Part shown: piece after piece, positions 23,988-35,323 of the stretch
How the letters are laid out: each line of letters starts with the position of its first letter
How positions within the stretch are numbered: the stretch's first letter is position 1
DNA from: Botryotinia globosa
Taxonomy: Eukaryota > Ascomycota > Leotiomycetes > Helotiales > Sclerotiniaceae
Direction of reading: 5' to 3'
Length of the DNA: 64,000 nucleotides
NCBI GenBank assembly: GCA_014898425.1
Contig: RCSZ01000010.1
Location: forward strand, 620,001-684,000
The notes under the pieces: model-generated
The model's input: the letters and a program-made list of their open reading frames with translations, nothing else
What the model was told of the DNA's origin: nothing
Database searches by the model: none
Translations under genes and position numbers: made by a program

Positions 23988-26168
23988 ATGGCAACCACTT
24001 CTCTCCTTCGATATTCGGCTCGACCTGACCCTTATGTTTGCGCAAGATGCGCTTTCAGAGCCTCGCGAAATTCAAATAAAGCGTCGAGGAGATGGATTGG
24101 AATGAAATATCTAGCGAAAGTGGCAGATGCGCAAGTGGCATGGGCCAAGAATGCTGCGGAAATCAAGACAGGGAAGAAGAAGAGCATGCTTTCAATTCTG
24201 GAAGAGCGAGGATATGTACATCAGATAACTGGGTAGGTACCCCTCCTTGACTTTTTCGATGCGAGACGTTAACTTTTACTTTAGCTCGAGAGACGAACTT
24301 GATCGTGCGATGACGGAAAACCGGCTTGGTGCGTATGTGGGTGTAGATCCTACCGCGCCTTCACTTCATGTTGGCCATTTACTACCTTTCATGTCCCTGT
24401 TCTGGATGTATATACATGGTTACCACACCGTTTCGTTGGTTGGAGGAGCTACTGCAAAAATCGGCGACCCGACTGATCGTTTGACGACGCGAGAGAAAAT
24501 GAAGAGTACAACGAGGAATGAAAATATATTGAAGATGCATTATCAATTGAAAGGCATATGGTTGAACGTCGAGGCATATGGAAGAAAATATGGATATCAG
24601 TGGGAATGGGCATGGAAAAGAGGGCTGGTGAATAACCATCACTGGATGAATAAATTGACGGTAATGGAGCTTCTCCAAATTCTTGGCCCAGGCATGAGAA
24701 TAGGTGCGATGATTGCCAAGGATACGTAAGTATATTCCCTTTGCGCGTCTGCTGGAATCTGGCTAACATTCATAGTGTCAAGAATAAGATGAATAATGGC
24801 GATGGCATGTCCTATTCTGAGTTTTCATATCCTTTATTGCAATCGTGGGATTGGTGGCACATGTACAATACGAAAGGCATTACAATGCAGATTGGTGGCT
24901 CTGATCAGTACGGCAACATTACAGCTGGCATTGATGCTGTTAAATACATTTTAGCGAATCATCCCGATCCCGAAGTAAAGGAACAACACCGAAAAGCGGT
25001 ACCGCCTCTCGGATTTACAGTTCCTCTCTTAACCACATCTTCAGGAGCCAAGTTTGGGAAAAGTGCTGGAAATGCTCTTTGGCTGGACAAGGATATGATG
25101 AGCTCGTTCGATTTGTATGCGTACTTTCTTCGCACCTCAGACCAGGATGTAGAAAGATATCTTAAACTTTTCACATTCATGCCCATGGAAAAAATCAAGA
25201 ACATAATGGAAGAACACATGAAGGAGCCTCATACTCGAAAAGCTCAACACGCATTAGCACGAGATTTCCTAGAGCTGATTCATGGAATTCCTGACGCCAA
25301 AGCGGCCGAGCTCAAACATCGACTTCTTTTCAGCAAATCTAGTACTTCGGCGAATGTGGACGAATTGCAGCGTGATTTGGAGAGCGTTGAAGGCACACTA
25401 ACATCTAGCGAAACAAACACAGGCAATATCAACGCATCTAATAGACCAAAGGCAGACCTTAAACTACCACGTTCATTTGTTATGACTCGAAGTATTGCAA
25501 GAATCGTCGTCGCCGCAGGCCTTTGTGCCACAGCTTCCGAGGCCAATCGTTTGTGCGGTGCTTCCGGACTTTATATCGGTGGGTCCAGACCTTTGGGATA
25601 CGTAGGCAAAGATGATGCATTAGTTTTTACCCCGATTAAAATATGGAAAAACTCGGATACTCATCACTATATCATTGACGGTTCAATGCTTGTTCTTCGC
25701 CGTGGAAAATCTAACATCCGAATCATCAAAATCGTTCCAGATCAAGAATACATTGCTGAAGGTTTATCATTCCCTGGAAATGAAGATTGGATCAAACAAA
25801 AGATGCCTAAAAAGCTGAACGAAGAAGGCGAGATAATCGAGGAACAGAAAAATCCAAATATCCTCAGCACCGGAGTAGATATATCAGATAGAGAAGAGAT
25901 TCGAAGACTGAGAAGAGAAAGGTCGCATGAGAAATCACAGCAGAGATGGCAAGATAGAGAGCCACGACGTCTTGAAAGAATGCAGCTGCTTCAAGCTGAT
26001 CTGAGAGAGACAAACCAACTTTCGTCGGAAAAGATTGATCTGGATAAATTGGTCAAGAGGGTGAAGTCGGATGTTTCGGTTGATAAAGATCGATTGGTCA
26101 GGAAGATAGATTTCGAGAAGCGTTCGAAATGGGAAGGTTCCCATGAGGAGGATGAATGGAAAAGTTAG
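23988..26168 (+). CDS. MSY1: Mitochondrial tyrosyl-tRNA synthetase, long CYT-18-like form
   Basis: Exons 23988-24232, 24285-24725 and 24776-26168 (introns 52 and 50 nt), giving 692 aa. It attaches tyrosine to mitochondrial tRNA-Tyr. The class I signature HVGH is at residues 110-113 and the KMSKS-type loop KFGKS at 321-325. GGSDQYGNITAG binds the tyrosyl-adenylate, and an S4-like RNA-binding domain begins near 467 (RSIARIVVAAGLCATASEANRL). The N-terminus is Arg/Ser-rich and lacks acidic residues, consistent with mitochondrial import. It is much longer than the yeast enzyme because of an insertion after the GDPTDR motif (KYGYQWEWAWKRGLVNNHHW), an N-terminal helix before the catalytic core, and a charged tail (residues about 580-692). 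The Neurospora homolog CYT-18 has comparable additions and also splices group I introns. Confidence 0.95.
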
Positions 26169-26597
26169 TGGAAATGTATAATTATGTATTGAAAAAGAAA
26201 AGATTATCCGCTCGATGACGATTTGTCTCTGTCTTCTCATCATTATCGCTTTTGTGAGTGTGCTAGCTGGAAATGTTGAGATAACTTTCATGCGTTGGAG
26301 ATTATCTCGGCTTGTTTGTTGCCCAATTCTAGAACAAATCTGAGTAAGTTGTTGTGAAACAATTTCTACAAAGAATTTTAATCACCCTGAGAAAAATCAT
26401 ACGCAGTCACTAAATCCGAAAACCGCTTTCAAGTCCCTACACACAGCTTTGAGAAGTAGAATGATCTATAATATTTTTAATCTACTATTTGCACTCTCAT
26501 AAACCTACAAGATCTCACGCAGAGCAAGTCATTCATGATTCCTTTGCGTGGGGTATTTGCTTCCGACATCCATAAAGCCCATTTTTTCCGTCTAACT
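26169..26597. other. Intergenic region between convergent genes
   Basis: About 430 bases between the TyrRS stop and the decarboxylase stop; shared 3' regions. No repeat or RNA seen. Confidence 0.5.
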
Positions 26598-28292
26598 CTA
26601 ATTCTGCAATCCATTCCCATTAACAACCGCCACTTCACCCACTCCCTCCGCCTTCCCATTCATAACAACCCCATTGAGAGTTCCTCGTTTGCTCGCTGTT
26701 CCATCCCGCACCTCCTCAGTCGTATCAACCAAAATCTCAAAAGCTTTCCGGATAAAACTTTCCTCCGCCTTGGGATTCGCACTCACGACTCGAATTACAT
26801 ATGCACCTCCCACCACACCGGCTGTGAGATAAATCTCGCCTCTCTTATTAATCAACTCGTAAACTTCTTTCGTGAGACTATTCTGTGCCTCGGCACCCGC
26901 GTCCGTGGATTTAGGAACAATATTCAGAACCGTGAGGGCGAAATTAGGTCCTGTAACGATGTTGAATAGATCTTCTCGCGTCTTGAGCAGACTGACGAGT
27001 AAGTCCCCGAGCTTCACGTGTCTTCGAATATGTTCTTGCAAGCCCTTGACTCCGTAGGTTCTTAGGACAAACCAAATTTTCAAGCTTCGGAAGCGTCTTC
27101 CGAGAGGAATTTGCCAGTCCCGATAGTCGGTTACGAGTCCGCTCTCTGAAAACTCGTTGCGGAGATAACTTGGTGTTATGGAGAGTGCGTCGATCAAATC
27201 TTTGCGTTTCTTGACGTATAGACATGAAGCGTCAAAATTTGTCAGAAGCCATTTGTGCATGTTCATATCGAACGAATGGAAATGTTGGAAAGACGACGTT
27301 AAATGATGGTATTCTGGACAAACCAAAGCCGCACCTGCATAAGCAGCATCAACGTGAACCCAGATCTCGCCTGCAACATCCGGAGGTGCGTATTTTGAAA
27401 GTACTGACGCGATAGATGCGAAGTCGTCAACTGCGCATGTAGATGTTGTTCCCAAAGTCGAAGTTAGATAGAAGGGTTCCAATCCTTGAGATTTGCATTC
27501 TTTCAATACTTTCTCTACATCATCACCCGTCATGGCGAAATCGTTGGATGCGAGTACTGGGATTGACCGAAATCTAACACCAGCTATTTGCGCTGCTTTC
27601 TGCGTGGAGCTGTGTGCCTGTGTGCTTCCTAGTGCAACTAGCTTACTCCTCTTGTATGCGATCGCATCCTCAAGCTCAACACCCGATAAACTTGCAGTGG
27701 TTTCGCGAAGGTATTTATCGCGAGCAGCGACCATAACGGTAACAATAGCTTCCGAGGCTGATCCTTGGATGACACCACCACCGTGAGTTGTGGATAAATA
27801 ACATTCTGGGAGATTGAGAAGCTTAGCCAGCCAGTCCATTACAACAGTCTCCAATTCTGTCACAGCAGGGGAACAGATCCAGTTGAAAGCAGGAGCAGTG
27901 AAAGCTGCTGAGTATAACTCTCCGAGCATTCCAGGGTATGTAGATGATGCGGGGAAGAAAGCCATGAAATTAGGTGATTGCCTTCATATATCAGTGTCCA
28001 TCTTGAGGCTCAAATATAGACGTCAGACTCACCAATGTGTCAGGCCAGGCATGATTTTAGTTTCAATATCTTTCTGGATCGCTGCCCATGATTCACCCTC
28101 TTGTGGTGGACCATCTGGAAGAATTTTCTTCAGGTACCCAGGCTCAACATTTGAAACTACTCTTCGCTCCTGAATGTTATCATAATATTGAATGACTACG
28201 ATGGTCAGTATATAGTATTTCCGGTGGGAGAACAAAAACCTACTCTCATCAATGGCCGACGTCGCCGCTTCTTTGAATTGCTTCGAATTCAT
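26598..28292 (-). CDS. Aromatic-L-amino-acid decarboxylase (PLP group II)
   Basis: Exons 28292-28244, 28195-28033 and 27981-26598, giving 531 aa; introns 48 and 51 nt. The spliced product restores the family start HWQSPNFMAFFPASSTYPGMLGE. Group II PLP decarboxylase features follow: GVIQGSASEAIVTVMVAARD, TLGTTSTCAVDD, HVDAAYAG (Asp that pairs with the PLP pyridine) and the PLP-binding lysine Lys314 in NMHKWLLTNFD. The enzyme converts aromatic amino acids such as Tyr, Trp or DOPA to the corresponding amines; which one is preferred cannot be read here. The last ~50 residues are a Gly/Val/Asn-rich tail (GVVMNGKAEGVGEVAVVNGNG) beyond the usual end. No secondary-metabolism enzymes adjoin it, so a role in a gene cluster is not supported. 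Confidence 0.93.
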
Positions 28293-29726
28293 TTTTGTTG
28301 ACAGGAAGTAACCTTATGTATGTATCATCCATGTATGTGTAACCAGAAGAATGGGAAAATGGCACCGTTGATATAAAGTTCAAAATCTCGAAACTTCTTC
28401 ATTCACTAAGGAAGAATATTTCTCTATTCAAGATAATAATATCGCCACGATGTCTATAAAAGGCGTAGCAGACCTTGTCTTGACATGTCAAAATGCATAA
28501 AAGCAACTGTGGGAGAATATCCCACCCACTTTGCAGGTAACCTTAGCCGGGCAGCGGAATTTGCCCCGCATTTCACAACCGGGCTCGGCTCACTGTGGAC
28601 GGAGAAACTAGCACGACCGTAACTCACCACTTGAATACTTATTATTCAACAAACACTACACAAAATCAATCATATATATTAAGGATGATTTCAATTCAAT
28701 AAAATTAAATTGGTCATCACTTGGTCCTTATTCGGGAGAGTATACTTTAGAACATTGATACATCTCTATCTATATGTTCAAGAGAATAAAAGGTTGCACT
28801 GGTGATCGATTGCGGCTGGTTCCCCCCTCCGAGATGTATTAGACATACCAGTTACTACGCGTGAACCAAAACATGGCGGTTAAACGTTCGAATGAAGGTG
28901 GCCGGTCTTCTAATGATTCAGGACTCAGAATTACTCGGGGTAGACACTTGGAGATTGCCAAGGTTATCGATCAAGATCAATTAATGTTGATCATTCTTTT
29001 GGTTTCCGTGAAAGTTAGCGGGATAACGTACCGGATTTAGAGGCTTCAAAATGCAGAGCAGGAACACCGAAATTTCAGGATGGAGGCATTTGTCACACCT
29101 TTCGGTATATCACCGAATTCGCTCTATCGAATTGATCAGAAATAACCCTTCTTGGCCGTCGGCTTTTTCAAGTGGAGAATCTTATACCACCTTGCTGCGC
29201 CGCTCAAAGGATTACGGTACCAATCTTGCTTCCATTAAACCAATCGTATTCAGTTCTATACCCTGGGGGACTAGCGTCGCAGAGACCTCACAGACAGTAA
29301 ACTTATTACATTCAAATCTATAATTACAGAATTGTCAATACAGCTTCGTCATCTCTCCACACTCGATCGGAAATGAGCGATCAATGTCTGCTTCGCTGGA
29401 TTTTATTATCAACCTTACCAAATCCCACAATGGGAGTGCTAGTGCTGTCTAAGGGCGAGGCTTGTATCATTCTTGGGTGCTTTGCTCCAACCAGATAGAC
29501 CATCTACATCTAAGCATCTTTTTGAGCGAAGTGTCTCAGAGGTATATATTGTGGCAAGGCCTCATCGTTCTGGAAGTATCATTATCATCATCATTTTCAC
29601 ATCTTTCTGCTCTGTTAAATTTTCAACCAATCGTCTTCACCTGTTGATTTTCCATGTGTCTATGTCAAACATCAAGTCCTTTACTCCCCTGAAGCTGATT
29701 TTAATCCCATCCACAATATCGCAAGT
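28293..29726. other. Intergenic, no gene supported
   Basis: 1.4 kb between the decarboxylase start and an esterase relic. Incidental frames only (for example plus 29051-29323). No clear repeat or tRNA. Confidence 0.5.
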
Positions 29727-30342
29727 ATGGTCATGGGAAGAGGCAATGGAGTCCAAACAAGTAGCGGCTTCGTACATGGATATGCAGCTTCGAAAACCTT
29801 CGTAACTGAATATCTCGGCATTCCATATGCACAACCTCCAATTGGAGAGCTCAGATTCGCAGCTCCTCAAAAATATCTAGGCAATACCTCCATAAATGGA
29901 ACAGATTTGATGTGTTTGGACTTTAATATGTTAACTCTGTGAGTTCATTGACTAAGCTGTTCGTACAAATGTTTCTGTATACAACAATCTACCTATTTGG
30001 AGATACAGATATTTTGACCATTTTCCAGACATGCAGTCACGGGAAAACATCAACTCGGGCGCTTATCATGGAGCGGAGATATATCCATTATTTGGCAACA
30101 CGCCTCGCGGAGTTGGGATTCCTCAACAAACCGCTCGGGAGGTTGATTTGGGCCGGTACATGACGAACGCTTGGGCGACTCCTTCAAAAGTTCCTCATAG
30201 GGGTCTGAGAAAACTTGGCTGGCCGATTTTTAGTCCAGGAGAAGATACTTCGATTCGTCTAGGCTTGGGGAATATAACTGCGCTTGATTTGTCAGGTTCA
30301 GTTGAGTATGATGCGGGATGTCCTTCTGCTTTTCCCGTCTAA
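29727..30342 (+). pseudogene. Carboxylesterase type B relic with deleted core
   Basis: Two in-register pieces of a type B carboxylesterase remain. The N-terminal piece (29727 to about 29910) encodes the typical opening, with YLGIPYAQPPIGELRFAAPQ. The C-terminal piece (about 30003-30342) encodes the late region with the catalytic-His context GAYHGAEI and the motif FSPGEDTSIRLG. Between them are only ~90 bases of unrelated AT-rich sequence with stops. Full-length relatives have several hundred residues here, including the GESAG nucleophile and the acidic residue. The gene therefore cannot make an active enzyme. The reading frame of each piece is still open, so the deletion may be fairly recent. 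Cutinase-like or lipase functions are not implied. Confidence 0.8.
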
Positions 30343-31016
30343 TATATCTGTCTGTTTTCGTGTTAGTTCACAAGGGCGCAAGTAAATGTGTACAATCACT
30401 ATAGAATATTTGGCTCAGTTAAGGATAAAGACAAATAATCTCAGTGCAGCGGACTAGCTCGATAATTTAAGCCCCAATTTACTAATTGAAACTACCTAAG
30501 GATTGAAATTTCAATATCTCAAGCGGAATGAATGTTTAGAGGCTCGTTGAACGAAATAAAACTGGACATGGGAGCTTCAATATCCAACTACAATTCCGAC
30601 AACCGAAATTGTCATTTCATAAAATTGCGATGAGATTCGAACATGTATGAATTCAAGTTGAACAATCGTTACAAAATGCCCAAATCTCAATTATTAGACA
30701 TCACATTTCAAGTCTACGTGATTGTCTCAGCCACCTAGGTATGCCTAAACATTGAGCAGTTTGCAGAATCTATTGTCCAAAATGAAAAGATACATTCACG
30801 TCTGCAGACATCGCATTGTCTGAATAGATCTTGAACATTCTATTCGCCTGAATTTTTCCCAATTTTCGAAAAAATATCATGATGCAATCGAAAAATTCAA
30901 GGGGGGTCTATTATCTCAAAATTCGCATAGTTGTCCAATCAAATTCCTTTAGCCTGACCCCAAAAACCCAGATATTTTAAAACAAAAGAAATCATTACGC
31001 CCCACACCCATCATTC
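30343..31016. other. Intergenic, nothing recognised
   Basis: About 670 AT-rich bases between the esterase relic and the stop of the next minus-strand gene. No long frame, repeat or RNA was recognised. Confidence 0.5.
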
Positions 31017-31877
31017 TCACTTAGAGCCAGAAGGCTTATCTCTTAGCGACAGTTCCCATTCACCAAGTTTCCAAGGAAGCCTCAATGAGAGTAATTTCAC
31101 TGGACCCGAACTCGTCGGATTTTGAATCTCATACGCATACTCCAAACCCGGTTCTAGCCCTCCCTCCATGACGTCAATTTCCTCCTCCGTTGGAAGTACA
31201 GGCAACTGTGCGATCCATTTCGCGACGTTATCCGCTGACGAGGATGTAAGACGCAGTGCCTCACGTTTCTCAATCAATGCATCCCTTCCATAGTTGTCCT
31301 CACATTCACATATGCGTTTCTCTTCATACAACGGACGCCTGGATCTCATTTCGCATTTGTGATTGGGACAACACCACCAACCATCCTGGAGCTCTAGTGG
31401 ATTTCGTTCTGCCTCTTTCCGTCCATCCGGCAGATATTTGCCCTCGCTGGTGAATATTGGACACAATCTTTCGCCGAGATCATGGGCACCAACGGGACAT
31501 CCGGTATATGTACATTTCCACCATCCTTCAGGGAATATTCTGAATGCATCCTTAGAAAGAAACTCTGGAGGCGGGCTACATTGAGGAACTATGCTGTAGA
31601 TATCTCTGCGATCTCTTTCGACTTGTCTCAGGCGCTTTGCTTTTGCAGAGTTAGGGTCGATTGTTCGAGGAAGGACGTTTTGGTTGTTGACGTATGGAAT
31701 TGTGTTGCTTTTTGGGAGGTTATATTGAGACATGACGAGGTTTAGAGGCACTGATTTGTGCAGATATGAGGCAAGGAGAGGGTTAAACGAGACTCTGATG
31801 CTATAATCGTTGCCTTTATTTGATATATGATAGATTTGTGCTGTACTTGAGAAGTATTGTGCTCGAAAAGAGAACAT
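31017..31877 (-). CDS. Unknown protein with two GWW-Cys motifs, 286 aa
   Basis: Single exon. Two similar motifs recur: Gly-Trp-Trp at 118-120 followed by Cys122, Cys127 and Cys139, and Gly-Trp-Trp at 166-168 followed by Cys169, Cys170, Cys175 and later Cys190/Cys192. The spacing suggests a duplicated small metal-binding or disulfide unit. There is no clear signal peptide. The first ATG (31875-31877) gives a somewhat hydrophobic 48-residue leader; a second ATG at residue 49 (MSQYNLPKSN) is a credible alternative start. I do not recognise the family. The C-terminus (residues about 225-286) is a mixed region with Pro and Leu. The repeat of ATGACT in its upstream region is noted separately. Confidence 0.7.
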   Translation of the reverse strand: MFSFRAQYFSSTAQIYHISNKGNDYSIRVSFNPLLASYLHKSVPLNLVMSQYNLPKSNTIPYVNNQNVLPRTIDPNSAKAKRLRQVERDRRDIYSIVPQCSPPPEFLSKDAFRIFPEGWWKCTYTGCPVGAHDLGERLCPIFTSEGKYLPDGRKEAERNPLELQDGWWCCPNHKCEMRSRRPLYEEKRICECEDNYGRDALIEKREALRLTSSSADNVAKWIAQLPVLPTEEEIDVMEGGLEPGLEYAYEIQNPTSSGPVKLLSLRLPWKLGEWELSLRDKPSGSK

Positions 31878-32624
31878 GAAGCAAAGAAGGGTATCCGAAG
31901 CTATTTAATCACATTTCGATGGGTTATCTGGACGCCAAATGATTGTACAAAAAAACACAATGACTCCAGGATGACTGAATAGCCCCGGAATAACTGCAAA
32001 ATGGGATGTATCAAGAGCTGTAGTCCTGAAATGACTAGAGTGCGAGTACGGCGGCGCATAATGTCTAGTAATATCTGTAATGACTGTGGAATGGCCTTAG
32101 AATGACTGGAACGAGAATGATTTCTTCATGATGACTGAAAAAACATATCTCCAGGGCCAGTCATTTTCTCATCACATGACGCAACAAAATGACTAGAATA
32201 AGTGAATGCAATTCACCAGGCTGGCTGCGAAGCTTTATGCATGTTAATGTGGGATTGAAACTTGCACTTCTCATCTTGCGAATCGAGCCGAGAAGCCCCT
32301 ATTACTCGGAATCGAACTGCATATTATGAAACTCGTCTCGAACCTATTAGGCGAATGAAACTTTAGTATTCAGGGCCCGATTGAACATTCAAGCACTAAG
32401 CTTTAAACAACTAAGAATGTAGTCGGATCGGAGAAGCATAGACCCCGCATTCCGTTGATTACTTAATCCAAAACGCGGGGAATAACCATTCAAGCTACCC
32501 CTCATTATTACAAACCAAATTGCAGCTCACTTATAACTGTCTGATATCCCATCATCATAGACTCAACATCAATCAAAATATCATCATAAACATTTGTGAA
32601 CATCACTGCACAGGAATATTAACA
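31878..32624. other. Divergent intergenic region with repeated ATGACT motif
   Basis: About 750 bases between two outward-reading starts. The part next to the minus-strand gene carries the recurrent ATGACT motif listed separately; the rest (32200-32620) shows nothing recognisable. Confidence 0.5.
31959..32196. repeat. Seven dispersed ATGACT motifs in a divergent promoter
   Basis: ATGACT occurs at about 31960, 31971, 32031, 32080, 32102, 32131 and 32189, usually preceded by A or G and followed by C, G or A. All are in the same orientation. Near-matches such as ATAACTG and ATGTCTAG lie between them. This is far more than chance for 240 bases. TGACT is a half-site of bZIP (Gcn4/AP-1-like) factors, but the spacing is irregular, and it could instead be a decayed tandem repeat. 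Confidence 0.5.
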
Positions 32625-33135
32625 ATGCCGTCAGGAAAAGCTACCGCAACAATCAACGGCCGTACCATTGCCGAGACAGATAACTGGGAGGTTGTAGAAG
32701 GAAATGTTTATGTACGTACCCAGCTTTTGAAGATCTGACATATCGCTAACCATACAGTTTCCACCATCGTGAGTTGGGCATTGTACCCAGTCTAAACAAT
32801 GAATACTCACAATTCAGCTCGGTGAAGCAAGCTATGCTCTCTAAGACAGACCATAGTACACATTGTCCTTGGAAGGGTGATGCATCCTACTATACCATCA
32901 CGTTTGACAGTAAGCTACCGAACTTATGTGTTTATGAGCAAGAAAAGGATTGACAAAGTACAGAAACGGAATTGAAAAATGCAGCTTGGTATTATCCAAC
33001 TCCGTTCGACAAGGCTCAGAATATCAAAGATTATGTTGCTTTCTGTAAGGGCTTCTGTGAGTATGAAGATGGGATTTGCACGACTAACAAGCAACAGATA
33101 AGAACTTGGTTGATGTGAAGGCAGAGGAGAGTTAG
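32625..33135 (+). CDS. DUF427 domain protein, 102 aa, five exons
   Basis: Exons 32625-32711, 32758-32768, 32818-32909, 32964-33044 and 33098-33135; introns 46-54 nt, all GT-AG. The second exon is only 11 nt. The assembled protein is a complete DUF427 domain: an opening ATINGRTIAETDNWEVVEGNVYF, the conserved CPWKGDASYYTI, then NAAWYYPTPFDKAQNIKDYVAFY. DUF427 proteins are small beta-rich proteins found in bacteria and fungi with no agreed biochemical role. No signal peptide. Introns take up about 40 per cent of the gene, so it is easily missed by frame-based searches. The short tail ends KAEES. Confidence 0.92.
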
Positions 33136-34009
33136 GAGACCTGGGTCTGAATCTGAGCATCAAGAACTTGTTGAAGGGGTGGGGCTTCACGGAGGAATCT
33201 CTTGCCAAGAATCAAACAATAAGTACACTGGGTAGCAGTATACGACGGTCTAGAACAGGTTTTAATAAGCTTTTTTGGCTCGTCTCATGTAATGCAAATC
33301 CACGCGTGAAACGTATTTTGACAGTCAGAAGGGATGGAACAATGTGATTCGTAGTTTGCCTCTCAGTATTTAACAGATCACAACGGCATCCCAATAACTC
33401 TATCAAGGATCGTAAAAAGGCTACTTGCCCTCTTGGTAGCATGTGTGGCTTGAGCGACCTCTGCCTCAAAGATTGAGTATGACCTCCTGAACCAAATGAC
33501 AGCCCGGTATAAACCATACTATCAAGCTCTAGACTAGATATGCTGGATTGAGACATTGCACGACCAACTCATAGGGATCTTTGAAGTGAAGGAACAAGCC
33601 ATTTGAACTATATGTTGACCTTCTCGCGCGTTGAAGATGTATTGGCCATGATTGTAAAGGAGAAAAGCATCCTTGAGACCGGAACTATCTTGATTGGCAA
33701 TGTGGCAGATATTTTATAGAGAAAGAGCCTAAAATTTGCATGAACAATACTGCGCAATGAACTGAGTGAATGAGGATTAGAATAGAAGTAGGTGAAGAGT
33801 ATTGAATGGTTTGATACCAGAATTCAAACACAATTGTTTGCCAGGAGCTTGGGCCCCGAAACCCCGAAGAAAAACACGCTGAACACGCTAAAATCATTCC
33901 GCGACCACAAACGCGTCACCCCGCACAGGGTATCTTCATCCCTATCACATCACAATTGATCCCACGGCATTAATAAATATTGCAAGCAAATCTGCAAAAA
34001 GGAACAATC
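33136..34009. other. Intergenic, no gene supported
   Basis: About 870 bases. A 114-residue frame on the minus strand (33212-33556, ATG start) has no recognisable domain or splice partner and is not called. Nothing else seen. Confidence 0.45.
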
Positions 34010-35023
34010 ATGGAGAACGCTCCGGAACAGTACGATGATACTAACCGCGCATTTCTTCAAGCATTATTTGCGCGTGGCACTTTGAATCTAGAAGAAGGCA
34101 AAGATTTGCTTGCCCATATTTTCACGGTTCAAGATGGTGATTAGAAATTCCTCTTTGATCTTCCCCCCTTTCACACTGACATTCGTCATATAGATGGACG
34201 AGTTACTTCAGCAGATGATGTCACAAAGGGTGACTTAAATTCCTACATATCCAAAGCAGCTGAGGCCCTCTCGCCGTTCGATTACGAGATTAGAAGCATG
34301 AGGCATCAGCGAACAAATGAACAAATCTGGGCTCTTGTCAACAGTACCAGCGATCCCCTCACTCAGATTGCGACCACTTTCACAACGGAGGAGATGTTCT
34401 ATATTAAGCGATTATTGGATGCTATGTTTGAATCATACAATACCAAGGGGAAGGAGGTCATGGCTATAACCAGCACGCAGGCTATACATTCATCAGTTAT
34501 TGGAGGCTCTGGTCGGCAGAGCATAGGCGACGCCGACATGCAGACAATAGATAACGGTGTAAGGAAAGTAGAAGCCGAGAAGGTATTGGAAGGTCTGGTA
34601 GCGCAGGGGTGGTTCGAACGGAGCGAACGAGGGTATTATTCTCTGTCACCCCGCGCGATTCTAGAGCTCCGAAGCTGGCTTGTCGATACATACAACGACT
34701 CGGACGATCCGGATGAGTGGCAGCGCATTAAAAGTTGTGAAGCATGTAAAGGAATTGTTACGGTTGGCATGAGGTGTTCGAGGAGAGATTGCAATGTGCG
34801 ACTACATAGGATCTGTCAACCTGCGTATTTTAGATCACGCCCTAATCAGAATTGTCCGAAATGCGAAACTGAGTGGGATGGAAAGCATTACGTTGGAGAG
34901 AAAGCGGTCACATCAACGGAAGATAACTTGAGAGAGAAGCGAAGAAGTGGTGCTTCCTCGCAAAGGAGAAGGGCCCCTGTTGAGGAGGAAGGAGAAGAGG
35001 GCGAAGAAGGGGATGAAGAGTAA
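34010..35023 (+). CDS. NSE1: NSE1, SMC5/6 complex RING-like subunit
   Basis: Exons 34010-34136 and 34194-35023 (57-nt intron, GTGATT donor), giving 318 aa. Nse1 with Nse3 and Nse4 forms the core subcomplex of SMC5/6, which acts in DNA repair and replication-fork stability. The N-terminal opening (NRAFLQALFARGTLNLEEGKDLL) and the winged-helix region (VLEGLVAQGWFERSERGYYSLSPRAILELRSWL) fit the family. The variant RING is at about 224-268, with Cys pairs in CEACKG, CSRRDC, HRIC and NCPKC. The tail is Arg/Ser-rich, then an acidic Glu/Gly run. The gene lies ~300 bp before a HET-domain pseudogene in the same direction, with no sign of functional linkage. Confidence 0.92.
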
Positions 35024-35323
35024 TGGAAGCAAAAACAGGAAATATGGCGTTCATGGCGAACTATTACGATATCCCAAATGGTCAAAATACTTTGGATTGC
35101 TGGTGATACTTTATGGAAGGGTAGACGACAGGTCAATTTAAAATTCATGCCTGCATCACTTATTGGTCAATATTCTAATACACCCATGCTTGGCGGAATC
35201 GATCCCGGTGCCTAATTTGCGCAACACAAGTGTCATCCTTCTTTTGAACGGAAGACGACTGCTTTTACATTACTTTTCTTCCGTCGGCATCCTTTGTATT
35301 TTGTTACTCTGCTTTCCATTACG
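35024..35323. other. Spacer between NSE1 and the HET relic
   Basis: 300 bases of NSE1 3' region and leader of the HET relic. Nothing recognisable. Confidence 0.5.

Noticed and set aside
33212..33556. 114-residue minus frame with ATG start
   Set aside because: No domain, signal or splice logic; composition like random frame. Could still be real.
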